Shown: in pieces, positions 18,050 through 27,855 of the stretch
How positions within the stretch are numbered: position 1 is the first letter of the stretch
Layout: every line of letters starts with the position of its first letter
Origin: Promethearchaeia archaeon
Lineage (GTDB): Archaea > Asgardarchaeota > Lokiarchaeia > Sigyniarchaeales > SOKP01
DNA: 64,000 bases
NCBI GenBank assembly: GCA_029856145.1
Contig: JAHQWK010000003.1
Coordinates: 1-64,000, forward strand
Reading direction: 5' to 3'
Made by a program: the position numbers and the translations under genes
The notes under the pieces: generated by a model
Databases searched by the model: none
The model's input: only the letters and a program-made list of their open reading frames with translations
Told to the model about the DNA's origin: nothing

Positions 18050-21000
18050 TTAATTTTTGGTTTTTCTAATTTTACTCTTTGTTAAGAAAACTATTGTTAC
18101 ACCTAGTAGGGCAATGATGAATAACAAATTATATCCTGAAATACCATTATCTGTAGTAGTTGGGTTAAATTCAATATTAGTATTAAAAATTTCAAACGTG
18201 TAATTATATAATCCACCGAAATAGAGAAATATCCCATTTAAAAGAATACCTGTGCTTTTTTCATACCAGGCAATTCCTCCAGGAATAGTTAAATCCTCCA
18301 CAACCCATACGTCTACAAGCCCAAAACCAGTAAGATTATAGGATAGCTCATCTGATACTATGAAATCATGGTCACCTTCTGCATCAACTGCTATAGAGAT
18401 TACATCATTGATTGAAATTGCCGTAAATATCCAAATGGGGGTATGTGTACCAATTCCAAAAGAAAGCCCTCCAAAAGCATTAGACATAATCCTCGTTCGA
18501 GTATCTACATCCCAGTAACCTGTTTGAGGTCCAAATTCATGATGTAATATATAATCAATATGGAAAGTTGCCCCTGAAATATATGAATATAAAAATTCCA
18601 TAGGAGATGTTTGACCAAATAGTGTAAATGAGTAATTAATGAACAAGCCATCAAAAAGATGTAATTCTTGAACCTGGATTAATTCAGATTTCAAATTATC
18701 AATTGTATAAGTTTCTCCTACTATAGGTGGAGCATATGCTGTAAAGTTATATGCACCATAGTCAGTGGGCGTCCATAAATAATCAATGGTTTCATTTGCC
18801 CCAGATTGTAAATAGGAAATATGGATTGAATCTACTATAACATCATCAAGATAAAGGAAGAAATCTATGTTTGTTTCATCATTAGCACCAGTATTAATTA
18901 CAGTAGCAGTAATTGCATAGGTATTATCAATTTCACCATAATTTGGAGTATCTAAAGTGACCCGTAAATCGTGATCATTTATTATCTTAATGAATGGTGC
19001 ATTCGAGCTAGTAAGATCAAAGGAATAGCTATATAATCCACCAGCATAAGGAAAATATCCACTTAATAAAATACCAGTGCTTTTTTCATAGTAGGCAATA
19101 CCACCAGGGAAAGTTAAATCTTCTAATATCCATGCCTCTACAGCACCAAATTCAGGAATTTCATAGATAAATTCTCCTGATACTAAAAAAAGATGATCAA
19201 ATTCACCATCTACAGCAATTGGTACTGTATCCCCCAGATTTACCTCGGTAAATATCCAAATGGGTGTATGCGCACCATCTCCGAAATAAAGATTTCCACC
19301 ACTGTTTTCCATAATACGTGTTTGGGTATTTACATCCCAATAACTCATTATTGGTATTCCCGAGATGACACCATCCCAAATAACATGAAACATAGATTCC
19401 AAAATATGAGTATATGAGACATGAGTAGGTCCAGTATATATAGCTCCCGAAGTAAGCGTGTAAGTGTAATCTATGAACATACCATCAAATAGAATTATCT
19501 CATGAAGTGGTACAATTTCAGTCACTAAGTTATCAAAGGTTAATATTTCACCAGGTACAGAGGGCGCATATGCTGTAAAATTGTATTCTCCATAAGTTAT
19601 AGGCGTCCATAAATAGTTAATTGTTTGGCTTGAACCAGATGGTAAATTCGCTATATTAATCGAATTTACTATTATCTCATTTAAGTAAAGGAAGAGATCT
19701 ACGTTTGATTCATCACTCGTTCCAATATTACTAATCGTTGCATTAACAGTATATGAGTTGGAAATCTCAGGAAAATCAGGAAGTTCTAAAGAAACTCGCA
19801 AATTATGGGGTATTTCTATTCCTGTACCCATAATTGCTATATCATCTACTAACCATCCTCTATAATTATTCATTATACTATCAATAGTATCAAAAGTAAA
19901 CATAATTTGTACTGAGGGATTACCAATGTAAGCAGATATATCCAAAGATACTTCTGCCCATGGTAGGACAGAAGCCTCATCTGATTGGTAAATAAGATCC
20001 CAAGTCATACCATTAATAGAGATATACACAGAGGAAATATCATAACCAAAACCTTCTGCTTGTCGCCAGTGATAAAATTCTAAGAATGCCGCCTCAGCAT
20101 CAGTTAAATTAAAAGGGACAGACACCATCTCACCGTATTCTTGAAATCCTGTAGCATAATCTCCAGTAGATTCATTTCCAAACCACATGGAATGCGTAGG
20201 AGAATGATAAGGATCTGGCCATGCGCTACTATCATCTGTTAAATGCCATAGGCCTGTGATAGATACCCACTGAGATAAGCCGCTTTCAAAGTCATCATAA
20301 AAAATAGGGCCGAGTATATATAATATTTCAGTGTCATAATTGTTTGATAGATATGTTTCACCAGGAACAGGGGTAACGTACGCTGTGAAATTATAAATAT
20401 CATATTCTGTGGGGGTCCATAAATAATTGATTGTAGTATTTGCTCCAATCGGGAGGTTTGGAATTATAATCGAATGAACTGGAACATCGTTAAGTAACAA
20501 ATCAAAATCTACGCTAGTTTCTGGATTAGCTCCATTATTAATAACGAGTGTTTTAATTTGGTATGAATTATGTATTAATGGATTAGTTGGAACCGTTAAT
20601 ACCGTTTTTAATTCATGGGCAAAAGACATAAATGTAGCAATTACATATCCCGGTGTATCTTTAGGAGTATCTGGAGATTCTTGAGAGATCTGCTGGAGGA
20701 TTCCACCAGTATATCTTTCTAGTTTAAACGAAGAAATTGTTCCCGTTGTATCAGATGGACCAACTTCTAAATAAAACAATACATCATTATTCGCAATGTA
20801 ATAAGAATAAAAATCCGAAATATCAAATGCCATAAATTCAGGAAATAAGTTGTTTACATCATTATCATAATGGGGATTTAATATATCTAAAGGACTACTA
20901 TGAGGACCTACTCCTAATGTGATGATATCGCTCATTCTAGTTGGTGCAGAACTAAATTCCCAAGTAGCTATTAAATCAGGATTATAATCAATTCGATCAG

Positions 21001-22096
21001 TTATAAAAAGTATTTGCTGACCCCCGACTGCGCCAAATTCATGAAACGCATCATAGGTTAGCCAGTAAAATCCATCATCCATCCAACTTTCTCCCCATGA
21101 ATTAACTACTCTGAAAGCTCCGACATCACTTCCCTCTGATATGGAATCATCATATCCCACAAAACATTGGGCATGATTTAGGCCAGAAGAATTGTCATAT
21201 TCATCAGAAGATAGCACATAATCTGATAAACCATCATCTAAACCATTATTATACTGATATGCGTCAATTCCAATTGTTACAGGCGTTCCACTGTCGATTA
21301 AGCTTTTAATAACATCGATTGTAGCATAACCAATATATGAAATTAAAGTATAATCAAGAGGTCTATGATAAGGTGCCTCCCGCCATGCAGCTTCACCTCC
21401 CCAACTATCAACATCTGTATCATCATAAGGCATAGTATTTAAAGTTGAAACACCCCACTCTTTTATCAGTTGTGCAGTCTCAGAAGGTACCGAACCATAA
21501 TCATAAGCAGATATTTTATTATATGACCATGCTGGACTTAATAGATATTGTGGATCCCCTGAACTAGCATCCCATCCATAATCTTTCGCCTCTAAATATC
21601 CATAAGCATAATACACATTTGCCCATGAAGTACAAGATCCTTGCATACCTTGATCTCCAACAACAGGAAAGTAGATTTCTGTAGAAATATCTGCTGTGGC
21701 CTTAAATCCATGTTCGTAATCTGGAATTAATTCTAATAATGATATCTCTCCAATCAGGCTTTCCAAGTCCTCTTCTGAAGCACTTGAATATCCAGTACCA
21801 TGACCATCTATAATATGGTCATAATGTCCTTTTGAATCTTCAATTCTAATATCCTTTTTCATATCTTCAACTTCTTCTTCTGTTATATACTTTGCTAAAT
21901 ATCTTTTCCCGTTTAGTGTATAAATAAAAGTATGTCCTGAGCACTCAATGTCAATTATATCTTCTGGATCAGAATTTGAATCTTTTTTGGAAAATAAATA
22001 AAACGTTGTAGTAGTATTTAACGTATAAAATAGTACTGAAAGAATGCTTAAAATTAGAAAAACTGTACTAATCTTTTTTTGATCAATATTTTTCAA
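18050..22096 (-). CDS. Secreted, membrane-anchored papain-like (C1) protease with CARDB-type repeats
   Basis: The 1348-residue protein begins with a signal or anchor helix (about residues 10-33). Residues 140-375 hold a papain-like domain with Cys155 in GSCTSWANVYY, His308 in GLNHAQCFVGYDD and Asn332 in VVNSWGESWMDDG. Then come three CARDB-like Ig repeats sharing TINYLWTP..Y..YNFTAY, one jelly-roll-like domain (FYDDFESGLSQW) between the first two, and two copies of a ~200-residue module carrying HTPIWIFT and AYYEKSTGILL-type motifs. A C-terminal transmembrane helix (about 1318-1338) ends in a basic tail. It should act outside the cell on proteins or peptides. A truncated relative of the C-terminal module lies at 25229-25680. 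Confidence 0.88.
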   Translation of the reverse strand: MKNIDQKKISTVFLILSILSVLFYTLNTTTTFYLFSKKDSNSDPEDIIDIECSGHTFIYTLNGKRYLAKYITEEEVEDMKKDIRIEDSKGHYDHIIDGHGTGYSSASEEDLESLIGEISLLELIPDYEHGFKATADISTEIYFPVVGDQGMQGSCTSWANVYYAYGYLEAKDYGWDASSGDPQYLLSPAWSYNKISAYDYGSVPSETAQLIKEWGVSTLNTMPYDDTDVDSWGGEAAWREAPYHRPLDYTLISYIGYATIDVIKSLIDSGTPVTIGIDAYQYNNGLDDGLSDYVLSSDEYDNSSGLNHAQCFVGYDDSISEGSDVGAFRVVNSWGESWMDDGFYWLTYDAFHEFGAVGGQQILFITDRIDYNPDLIATWEFSSAPTRMSDIITLGVGPHSSPLDILNPHYDNDVNNLFPEFMAFDISDFYSYYIANNDVLFYLEVGPSDTTGTISSFKLERYTGGILQQISQESPDTPKDTPGYVIATFMSFAHELKTVLTVPTNPLIHNSYQIKTLVINNGANPETSVDFDLLLNDVPVHSIIIPNLPIGANTTINYLWTPTEYDIYNFTAYVTPVPGETYLSNNYDTEILYILGPIFYDDFESGLSQWVSITGLWHLTDDSSAWPDPYHSPTHSMWFGNESTGDYATGFQEYGEMVSVPFNLTDAEAAFLEFYHWRQAEGFGYDISSVYISINGMTWDLIYQSDEASVLPWAEVSLDISAYIGNPSVQIMFTFDTIDSIMNNYRGWLVDDIAIMGTGIEIPHNLRVSLELPDFPEISNSYTVNATISNIGTSDESNVDLFLYLNEIIVNSINIANLPSGSSQTINYLWTPITYGEYNFTAYAPSVPGEILTFDNLVTEIVPLHEIILFDGMFIDYTYTLTSGAIYTGPTHVSYTHILESMFHVIWDGVISGIPIMSYWDVNTQTRIMENSGGNLYFGDGAHTPIWIFTEVNLGDTVPIAVDGEFDHLFLVSGEFIYEIPEFGAVEAWILEDLTFPGGIAYYEKSTGILLSGYFPYAGGLYSYSFDLTSSNAPFIKIINDHDLRVTLDTPNYGEIDNTYAITATVINTGANDETNIDFFLYLDDVIVDSIHISYLQSGANETIDYLWTPTDYGAYNFTAYAPPIVGETYTIDNLKSELIQVQELHLFDGLFINYSFTLFGQTSPMEFLYSYISGATFHIDYILHHEFGPQTGYWDVDTRTRIMSNAFGGLSFGIGTHTPIWIFTAISINDVISIAVDAEGDHDFIVSDELSYNLTGFGLVDVWVVEDLTIPGGIAWYEKSTGILLNGIFLYFGGLYNYTFEIFNTNIEFNPTTTDNGISGYNLLFIIALLGVTIVFLTKSKIRKTKN

Positions 22097-22244
22097 ACAA
22101 ATTTCGCCTTGTTTTTTTAAAAAATTGCATTTTAGATATGCTATTTTTGATAGTGTTAATTAACTATTTATGTTTTACTAAAACATCCAAGGTGATTTCG
22201 ATTATTCTGGTTAAGAGATGAAATATATACCAAATCTTTAGAAA

Positions 22245-22399
22245 ATAACTTGTGGTAAGAAGAAATACTTAAAAAACATAGTTAAATATAGTTAATTATG
22301 AATCTATGGAAAGATATTCCCTCGGGAGATGATCCTCCAGTTATTTTAAACGCAGTAATTGAAGTTATAAGCGGTTTGAGAGTTTATATTTTAGATTAG
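22245..22399 (+). pseudogene. 5' fragment of an inorganic pyrophosphatase gene copy
   Basis: From about 22245 this stretch repeats the leader and first ~26 codons of the intact pyrophosphatase gene at 24653. The shared leader is AAGAAGAAATA.TTAAAAAA.., and the ATG at 22298 opens MNLWKDIPSGDDPPVILNAV, nearly identical to the intact start. The match ends at ISG, and the frame stops at TAG 22397-22399. It is a duplicated 5' end, promoter region included, so it may still be transcribed. The remainder of the ~360-base gap here (22097-22457) shows nothing else I can support. Confidence 0.8.
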
Positions 22400-22457
22400 A
22401 AGAACACCTGAAATTTTCATAATAGCATGAAAAGAACCTATTGTAACATACTTGAAT

Positions 22458-23966
22458 TTACAAAGCACTTGTTCTTTTGATAGTCTCCCATTGCATAGGA
22501 TATTTTAAATATTGCTCTAATTGACTTAAAATTCTGATTGTGCTAATCATGTATCCGTAGAATAATTTATAAGCGATTATATAAAACAAAATTTTTGGCT
22601 TTTCCCTTACATCCACATATATCGCATACATACTGATAACTATTTCTATTATCAGAAAGAAAAAAAACCAGAAAAAATAAATGTGTGTATATATAAGAAA
22701 TCCAGAAAATGGATTAAATATAAGTATAAAAATCCACATACTTGCGAAAAAGTTAAACCAAGAAAAGATTAATCCATTCAAAGATACCCATGGAAGTATA
22801 AACAATCCTGTAGTTCCATATTTTGGATTAAAAAACATGCCTTTATGTTTAATTATTACTTGTAATAATCCTCTATACCAACGATACCTTTGTTTAAATA
22901 AATCAAAAAGAAATATTGGAGCTTCTGTATATCCGATTGATTTAGGTTCGTATTCTATTTTATATCCTGCTCTTAATATTTTTAAAGTTAAGTCTGCATC
23001 TTCTGCAAATGTATCTCCGGTATAGAAACCCACCTCTTTAATTATAGATTTTCTAAAAGCTCCTAAGGGACCTGGAACTACTGTTATTTTTCTAAAAAAT
23101 GCCTCACTTCTTCTTTGAAGATTCAGATTAGAAATATATTCCAAAGCTTGTAATTTTGTAAGTAACTTATTTCGATTTCCAACTTTTATATTCCCTGCTA
23201 CTGCTCCAACTTTACTATCAATGAAATGATTGACTAATGGCTGTATTGCATTCTTATCCAAAACTGTATCAGCATCTATACATACTATAATATCTGATTT
23301 AGATGATTCTATCCCTTTATTTAGTGCACCCCACTTTCCACCATTCTTTTTTTTTGAAATAACCCTTATTGGATTATTAGTTTCCATCAATTTTGCAATT
23401 TTTAAAGTATCATCCATTGAGCCATCATCCACAACAATAATCTCTTTTTGACTATAACTCAGTTCTAAAACTGATCTTATTGTTTTTTCAATCACTTTGC
23501 CCTCATTAAAGGCGGGTATAATTATCGAAACTGATGGTATATTCCCAGACTCCTTAATATTCGGACGAAACAAGAGTGAAGTAGATAAATTAACAAAAGT
23601 TCTAAAACCAAAAAATATTATTAATGTGATAAATAATATAGAAGTTAATTGATATAATAATTCTTGAGCGAATAGAGACAATATTACCTGGATGATTCCT
23701 AAAATTGTAATTATCGTGAGAATTATTTTAACAGAAGAAAATGTCTTCTTTTTGATTGGTGATGAAAACCTTATTCTCGCGTTTCCATACCAAAATAAAG
23801 TAATAATAATGGTTAAAACACCAATGATAGCAGAGATATAGGTGATCCAATATACCATTGGATAAATATTAAGAAAATTGATAAAAAGAATCATTGGTTC
23901 ACTTGCGAATAGGATTAGTGAAATTATAATAATTATTATAACCACAATACTTTTTTTAAACGTCAT
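22458..23966 (-). CDS. Membrane family 2 glycosyltransferase (HasA/PgaC-like)
   Basis: The 502-residue protein has three to four N-terminal hydrophobic segments (to about residue 130), then a GT-A domain. Seen motifs are VSIIIPAFNEGKVIEKTI, IIVVDDGSMDDT, the metal-binding DAD in VCIDADTVLDK, GPLGAFR, the catalytic TFAEDADL and the acceptor-site QRYRW (QxxRW). Further transmembrane helices follow at about 390-470. This layout is that of processive hyaluronan, cellulose or poly-GlcNAc synthase-like enzymes. It probably makes or extends a cell-surface polysaccharide at the cytosolic membrane face; sugar unknown. Confidence 0.9.
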   Translation of the reverse strand: MTFKKSIVVIIIIIISLILFASEPMILFINFLNIYPMVYWITYISAIIGVLTIIITLFWYGNARIRFSSPIKKKTFSSVKIILTIITILGIIQVILSLFAQELLYQLTSILFITLIIFFGFRTFVNLSTSLLFRPNIKESGNIPSVSIIIPAFNEGKVIEKTIRSVLELSYSQKEIIVVDDGSMDDTLKIAKLMETNNPIRVISKKKNGGKWGALNKGIESSKSDIIVCIDADTVLDKNAIQPLVNHFIDSKVGAVAGNIKVGNRNKLLTKLQALEYISNLNLQRRSEAFFRKITVVPGPLGAFRKSIIKEVGFYTGDTFAEDADLTLKILRAGYKIEYEPKSIGYTEAPIFLFDLFKQRYRWYRGLLQVIIKHKGMFFNPKYGTTGLFILPWVSLNGLIFSWFNFFASMWIFILIFNPFSGFLIYTHIYFFWFFFFLIIEIVISMYAIYVDVREKPKILFYIIAYKLFYGYMISTIRILSQLEQYLKYPMQWETIKRTSAL

Positions 23967-24101
23967 ATCATTTTAGGTCGCAGAGATTAGGTTATCTTAA
24001 GAATAACTATTTTTAAGTATTAAGGTATATACTTTTCCCTATTTATTGATCTTATAAAAAAGAAAATCCATGAAATGAATTCATAAAAAAAACAATTGAA
24101 A

Positions 24102-24320
24102 TTATTTAAAGATCGAGCAGTTTCCAATTTTTAAAACATTTAATTCAATCTCATCAATATGCTTTTGAACACCAGGAACCTCCTCAATAAATTTTTGGAT
24201 CTCTAGAATTTCTTTAATGAATTTTTGAGCTTTTGGGATTTCATTTTGTATATAATTAGCTCTATACTTTATTGGAATATATATATCTTTACTTCTACTA
24301 TTTTCAATTTCCAGACAAAA
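24102..24320 (-). pseudogene. Possible 3' gene remnant, helical protein of unknown family
   Basis: A frame of 72 codons without ATG ends at TAA (24102-24104). The translated stretch looks protein-like, with regular helical periodicity (IPKAQKFIKEILEIQKFIEE, then VPGVQKHIDEIEL). It is bounded upstream by a stop and has no credible start. It lies between other gene remnants, so it may be the tail of a decayed gene. I cannot name the parent. Confidence 0.35.
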
Positions 24321-24432
24321 TTATCTCATTATCTAACTTAATAAATTTGTTAATATCAAAGATATGTAAGGCAATAAAAAATGTACGGTCTAAAATATTG
24401 GCACTATATTTTAAAGTATACCTCTGCAAATT

Positions 24433-24555
24433 GGATATACCTTACGACATAAATTACATCTTTTTAGAACATAGCCTTTTTCTTTTTTTAGTAAATTGAA
24501 TGCTGCCTACAAGCTTTTTGGTTCACTGTATTTCCATCTAATTCTTGGACCAATA
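24433..24555 (-). pseudogene. 3' fragment of the QueG-like Fe-S protein gene
   Basis: This stretch is a copy of the 3' end of the gene at 27856-28536. On the minus strand it reads LDGNTVNQKACRQHSIY, differing by one residue from the intact protein, and then runs into a stop and frameshifts, while the DNA still matches through the CNLCR region. The rest of the protein is absent. It is therefore a degraded partial duplicate. The other parts of the 23967-24652 gap hold the helical remnant at 24102-24320 and the pyrophosphatase promoter region; nothing else is evident. Confidence 0.8.
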
Positions 24556-24652
24556 GTATGGACGAACCATTAGATCAACACATTTAATAAAAATTAATAA
24601 ATATCTGGGATAAGAAGAAATATTTAAAAAATGTGTTTAAATTTAGATACTT

Positions 24653-25186
24653 ATGAATTTATGGAAAGATATTCCCCCGGGAGATAATCCTCCAGTTATT
24701 TTAAATGCTGTAATTGAAGTTATAAGTGGTTCGAGAGATAAATATGAGTATAAACCCGAATGGGAAGCTTTTTTGTTGGATCGAGTTATCCCTTCCTCAG
24801 TTGTTTTTCCAGTAGAATATGGCTTTATCCCCCAAACATGGTCAGATGATGATGATCCTCTTGATATAATGATATTGAGTTATGAACCCCTCGAAGTGGG
24901 GTGTATTGTAAAAGTTCGAGTTATTGGTGCTCTAATTATTGAAGATGAACATGGAGATGACCCAAAAATTCTTTCTGTTTTAATTAATGATGCTAGATTT
25001 AGCGGATATAATGATATTCAAGACGTACATAAGCATAGGCTTAAGGAAATTCAAGAGTTCTATGAGACATATAAAAGATTAGAACCACACAAATGGGTTA
25101 AATTTAAAGAATGGAAAGACGTTAAGGAAGCTAGAGATATTGTAGAGCACTCAATTAATTTATTTAGAAATTTGAAGTTAGAATAG
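24653..25186 (+). CDS. ppa: Inorganic pyrophosphatase (family I, soluble)
   Basis: A 177-residue protein of normal family I length. It carries the metal-binding signature DDDPLDIMILSYEPL (D..DPxD) and the substrate-pocket segments EYGFIPQTW and GDDPKILSVL, plus EIQEFYETYKRLEPHKWVKF near the C terminus. It hydrolyses pyrophosphate to two phosphates, pulling biosynthetic reactions forward. The N-terminal 24 residues and the leader are duplicated 2.3 kb upstream in the fragment at 22245-22399. It stands alone, ending convergently with the protease remnant. Confidence 0.95.
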   Translation: MNLWKDIPPGDNPPVILNAVIEVISGSRDKYEYKPEWEAFLLDRVIPSSVVFPVEYGFIPQTWSDDDDPLDIMILSYEPLEVGCIVKVRVIGALIIEDEHGDDPKILSVLINDARFSGYNDIQDVHKHRLKEIQEFYETYKRLEPHKWVKFKEWKDVKEARDIVEHSINLFRNLKLE

Positions 25187-25228
25187 ATTAAAAATAAAAA
25201 AAGGTTTTGAATTAAGATAAATATCTTT

Positions 25229-25680
25229 TTAAATTAACTTTCTGCGCTTATATATTACCATTATCAAAGACACTACACCAATAATAATAGCAAATAGAAC
25301 TAGATCATATCCAGGAATCCCTGCTGGAGGCGTATAATATTGAAACAAAGCATTTGTATCAATAAAATCAAGAGTATAATTACTTCCAACTCCCCATATA
25401 AATGTGCCTTTGATAAGAATGCCTGTGCTTTTTTCATACCAGGCTGTAGAGTTAGTGGCTAAATTTTCTAGTATCCACACTTCAATTAAACCAAAACCAA
25501 CTAAATCATAGATGAAATCTCCCTTAATATTAAACATATAATCCCCTACTCCATCCATAGCAATGGGCACAAGATCATTAAGAGTAACGTTAGTATGTAT
25601 CCAAGCAGGCTCGTGAGTTCCAGATCCAAAATGGAGAGCCCCCATAGCGTAGCTTATAATTCTTGTGGATTTTATTTTTT
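25229..25680 (-). pseudogene. 5'-truncated relative of the papain-like protease C-terminal region
   Basis: The longest ATG frame (25229-25645) encodes 138 residues resembling the repeated C-terminal module of the protease at 18050-22096: LHFGSGTHEPAWIHTNV matches LYFGDGAHTPIWIFTEV, and AWYEKSTGILIKGTF matches its KSTGILL motif. A transmembrane helix and a basic tail follow, as in the intact protein. Homology continues upstream of that ATG in the same frame (STRIISYA against TRTRIMSNA) to about 25680, so the ATG is not an original start. It is a surviving 3' end without signal peptide or protease domain. Expression as a small membrane protein cannot be excluded. Confidence 0.75.
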
Positions 25681-25795
25681 TTTCAAAAATATATTCTTAT
25701 ACGAAAATTATTAGAAATTCAAGTATTTAATTATTATAGATTTTTTATATAAAATTCTTCTTTATATAGAAGTAAAAAAATAATTTTGATGAAGA

Positions 25796-26266
25796 ATGGT
25801 TGAAAGAAAGAGATTAACTGCTTATGATACTAGAAGATATCCGGTCAGACCACATATAGGAGTTGGAATTCTTCTCATTCGAGAAAAAACTCTACTTCTT
25901 GTAAAAAGAAAATATGAACCTGATTTAGGATACTGGAGTATTCCGGGAGGACATTTAGATCTTGGAGAAAAAGTAGAAGTATCAGCAGTAAGGGAAGCTT
26001 TTGAGGAAACGGGGTTTAAGGTTAAGGTTTCAAGATTAGCTGGTATCATAGATAAAATTATGTATGATAATGAAGGAAAAATAGAATACCATTATGTTCT
26101 AATCAATTATTTTGTAGAGCAAATAGAAGGAGATGAAAATCAACCACCCAAGGCAGCAGATGACGCTCTGGATGCTCGTTTTGTACCTTTTGAACAACTT
26201 AAAACTTATAACTTAACTGAATCCTTAATTGAACTTCTAAGGCAATTAAACATTGGATACAATTAA
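25796..26266 (+). CDS. NUDIX hydrolase
   Basis: The 156-residue protein contains a complete Nudix box from residue about 55: GHLDLGE, seven residues, then REAFEETGF, matching Gx5Ex7REUxEExGU. The preceding GILLIREKTLLLVKRK strand and following beta strands complete the fold, so it is probably active on a nucleoside diphosphate derivative such as ADP-ribose or an oxidised nucleotide. Substrate cannot be chosen from sequence. The N-terminal 20 residues are basic. It lies upstream of thiC on the same strand, but a ~260-base gap separates them. Confidence 0.92.
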   Translation: MVERKRLTAYDTRRYPVRPHIGVGILLIREKTLLLVKRKYEPDLGYWSIPGGHLDLGEKVEVSAVREAFEETGFKVKVSRLAGIIDKIMYDNEGKIEYHYVLINYFVEQIEGDENQPPKAADDALDARFVPFEQLKTYNLTESLIELLRQLNIGYN

Positions 26267-26524
26267 AGAATTATCAGAATGACTATATTATTCTGATTCT
26301 TTTCTGTTAATAGAAAAGTTTTATAATGAATTTATGGACATAAGGATATGACTTGAAGTGCCTGAATATTAAATTAAATCCTATTTTTTTATTTCTCTTC
26401 AGAATTTAATCTTGATAGAACTTTTAATTGATAAAACAAAAGAATATAATTTTATCATTATTATTTTGTAATAGAGAATACTCTAGAGATTAATTGAAAT
26501 AATATTTGGAGAAGGTTCTAAGAC

Positions 26525-27841
26525 TTGTCTACATTAATGAAAACTGCCAAGAACGGAAATATCACCAAAGAAATGGAGATTGTCGCAAAAAGAGAGCAAG
26601 TTGACGTCGATTTCATAAAGCGGGGCATAGAAAAAGGAAGAATCATTATTCCTAAATCGAATAGAAGAGAGTTAGATCCTCCTATTGGTATTGGAAAGGG
26701 ACTATTAATAAAAATTAATGCGAATGTTGGTTCTTCAAAAACAGTGTGTAATATTAATGAGGAGTTAGAAAAAGCTAAAATCGCAGTCAAATATGGTGCG
26801 GATACAGTAATGGATTTAAGTACTGGTATAACTGAATCAAATGTTCAAACTATTCGAAAGCAAATCCTTGCTGAACTTAAAGTCCCTATAGGAACTGTTC
26901 CTATATATCAATCCGCTTTAAGGGCGATTGAGGCTAAAGGAGCTATAATCCACATGGATGAAGATGACATGTTTAACGTTGTAGAAGAACAAGCAAAGGA
27001 AGGAGTTGATTTCTTTACTATCCATGTGGGTGTGACAAAAGAAATTATAGGTTATTTAGTGGATCATCCTCGAACAATGGGAGTTGTGTCTAGAGGGGGA
27101 ACATTTTTAGCTTCTTGGATATTAGAAAATGAGATGGAAAATCCTTTCAATCGTAGATATGATTATTTACTTGAAATGGCTCAAGAATATGATTTCACAT
27201 TATCTTTAGGAGATGGTATGAGACCAGGTTGTATATTTGATTCCACAGATTATGCTCAAATACAAGAATTGCTTGAAATTTCTAAATTAGTTAAGCGAGC
27301 TTGGAAAGCGAATGTACAAGTTATGGTTGAAGGTCCTGGGCATATACCTGCTAATGAAATAGAGCGCAATGTTAAGCTACAGAAATCATTATGTGATGAA
27401 GCTCCCTTTTATGTTTTAGGACCATTAGTCACTGATATTGCTCCAGGATATGATGATCTTGTAAGCGCAATTGGAGGAACAATTGCTGGTTTAGCTGGAG
27501 CGGATTATTTATGCTATGTAACACCCTCAGAACATCTAGGGCTTCCTACAAAAGAAGAAGTCAAAAGGGGTGTTATTGCATCTAAAATCGCTGCTCATGC
27601 TGTAAATATTGCTAAATATGGTGAAAGAGCTTCAAATTGGGATTATAAGATGGACATTGCCCGAAAAAATTTAGATTGGGAAGGAATGATTAAACATTCT
27701 ATTGATCCAGCTTTAGCAAGAGAAGTTCATTATAGAAATGGAAACGCTATTGATAATGAAGTTTGTAGTATGTGTGGAGAATTCTGTGCCATTAAACTTT
27801 TAAAAGATGCATTAGAAAGTAAGAAAAAGTCTAAAAAGTAG
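26525..27841 (+). CDS. thiC: Phosphomethylpyrimidine synthase ThiC
   Basis: ThiC converts aminoimidazole ribotide to hydroxymethylpyrimidine phosphate with a radical SAM-type 4Fe-4S cluster, a step of thiamine synthesis. The 438-residue product shows family segments KYGADTVMDLSTG, GTVPIYQSALRAI, FTIHVGVT, GVVSRGGTFLASWI, SLGDGMRPGC and EGPGHIP, and the C-terminal cluster motif CSMCGEFCAIK (CxxCxxxxC). The start is TTG 26525: GGAGAAGG at 26508-26515 lies nine bases before it, whereas ATG 26537 would be too far. The partner thiDN gene lies about 0.75 kb further on, on the opposite strand. I saw no TPP riboswitch in the leader. Confidence 0.95.
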   Translation: MSTLMKTAKNGNITKEMEIVAKREQVDVDFIKRGIEKGRIIIPKSNRRELDPPIGIGKGLLIKINANVGSSKTVCNINEELEKAKIAVKYGADTVMDLSTGITESNVQTIRKQILAELKVPIGTVPIYQSALRAIEAKGAIIHMDEDDMFNVVEEQAKEGVDFFTIHVGVTKEIIGYLVDHPRTMGVVSRGGTFLASWILENEMENPFNRRYDYLLEMAQEYDFTLSLGDGMRPGCIFDSTDYAQIQELLEISKLVKRAWKANVQVMVEGPGHIPANEIERNVKLQKSLCDEAPFYVLGPLVTDIAPGYDDLVSAIGGTIAGLAGADYLCYVTPSEHLGLPTKEEVKRGVIASKIAAHAVNIAKYGERASNWDYKMDIARKNLDWEGMIKHSIDPALAREVHYRNGNAIDNEVCSMCGEFCAIKLLKDALESKKKSKK

Positions 27842-27855
27842 AGTTAAAATTCTTT

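Noticed and set aside
24272..24499. Plus-strand frame of 75 residues in the remnant region
   Set aside because: It overlaps the QueG-like and helical remnants, is very rich in Ile, Leu, Phe and Tyr codons, and has no ribosome site.
26267..26524. A thiamine pyrophosphate riboswitch before thiC
   Set aside because: I looked for the conserved CUGAGA-type and P-helix segments and did not find them; the leader is simply AT rich.
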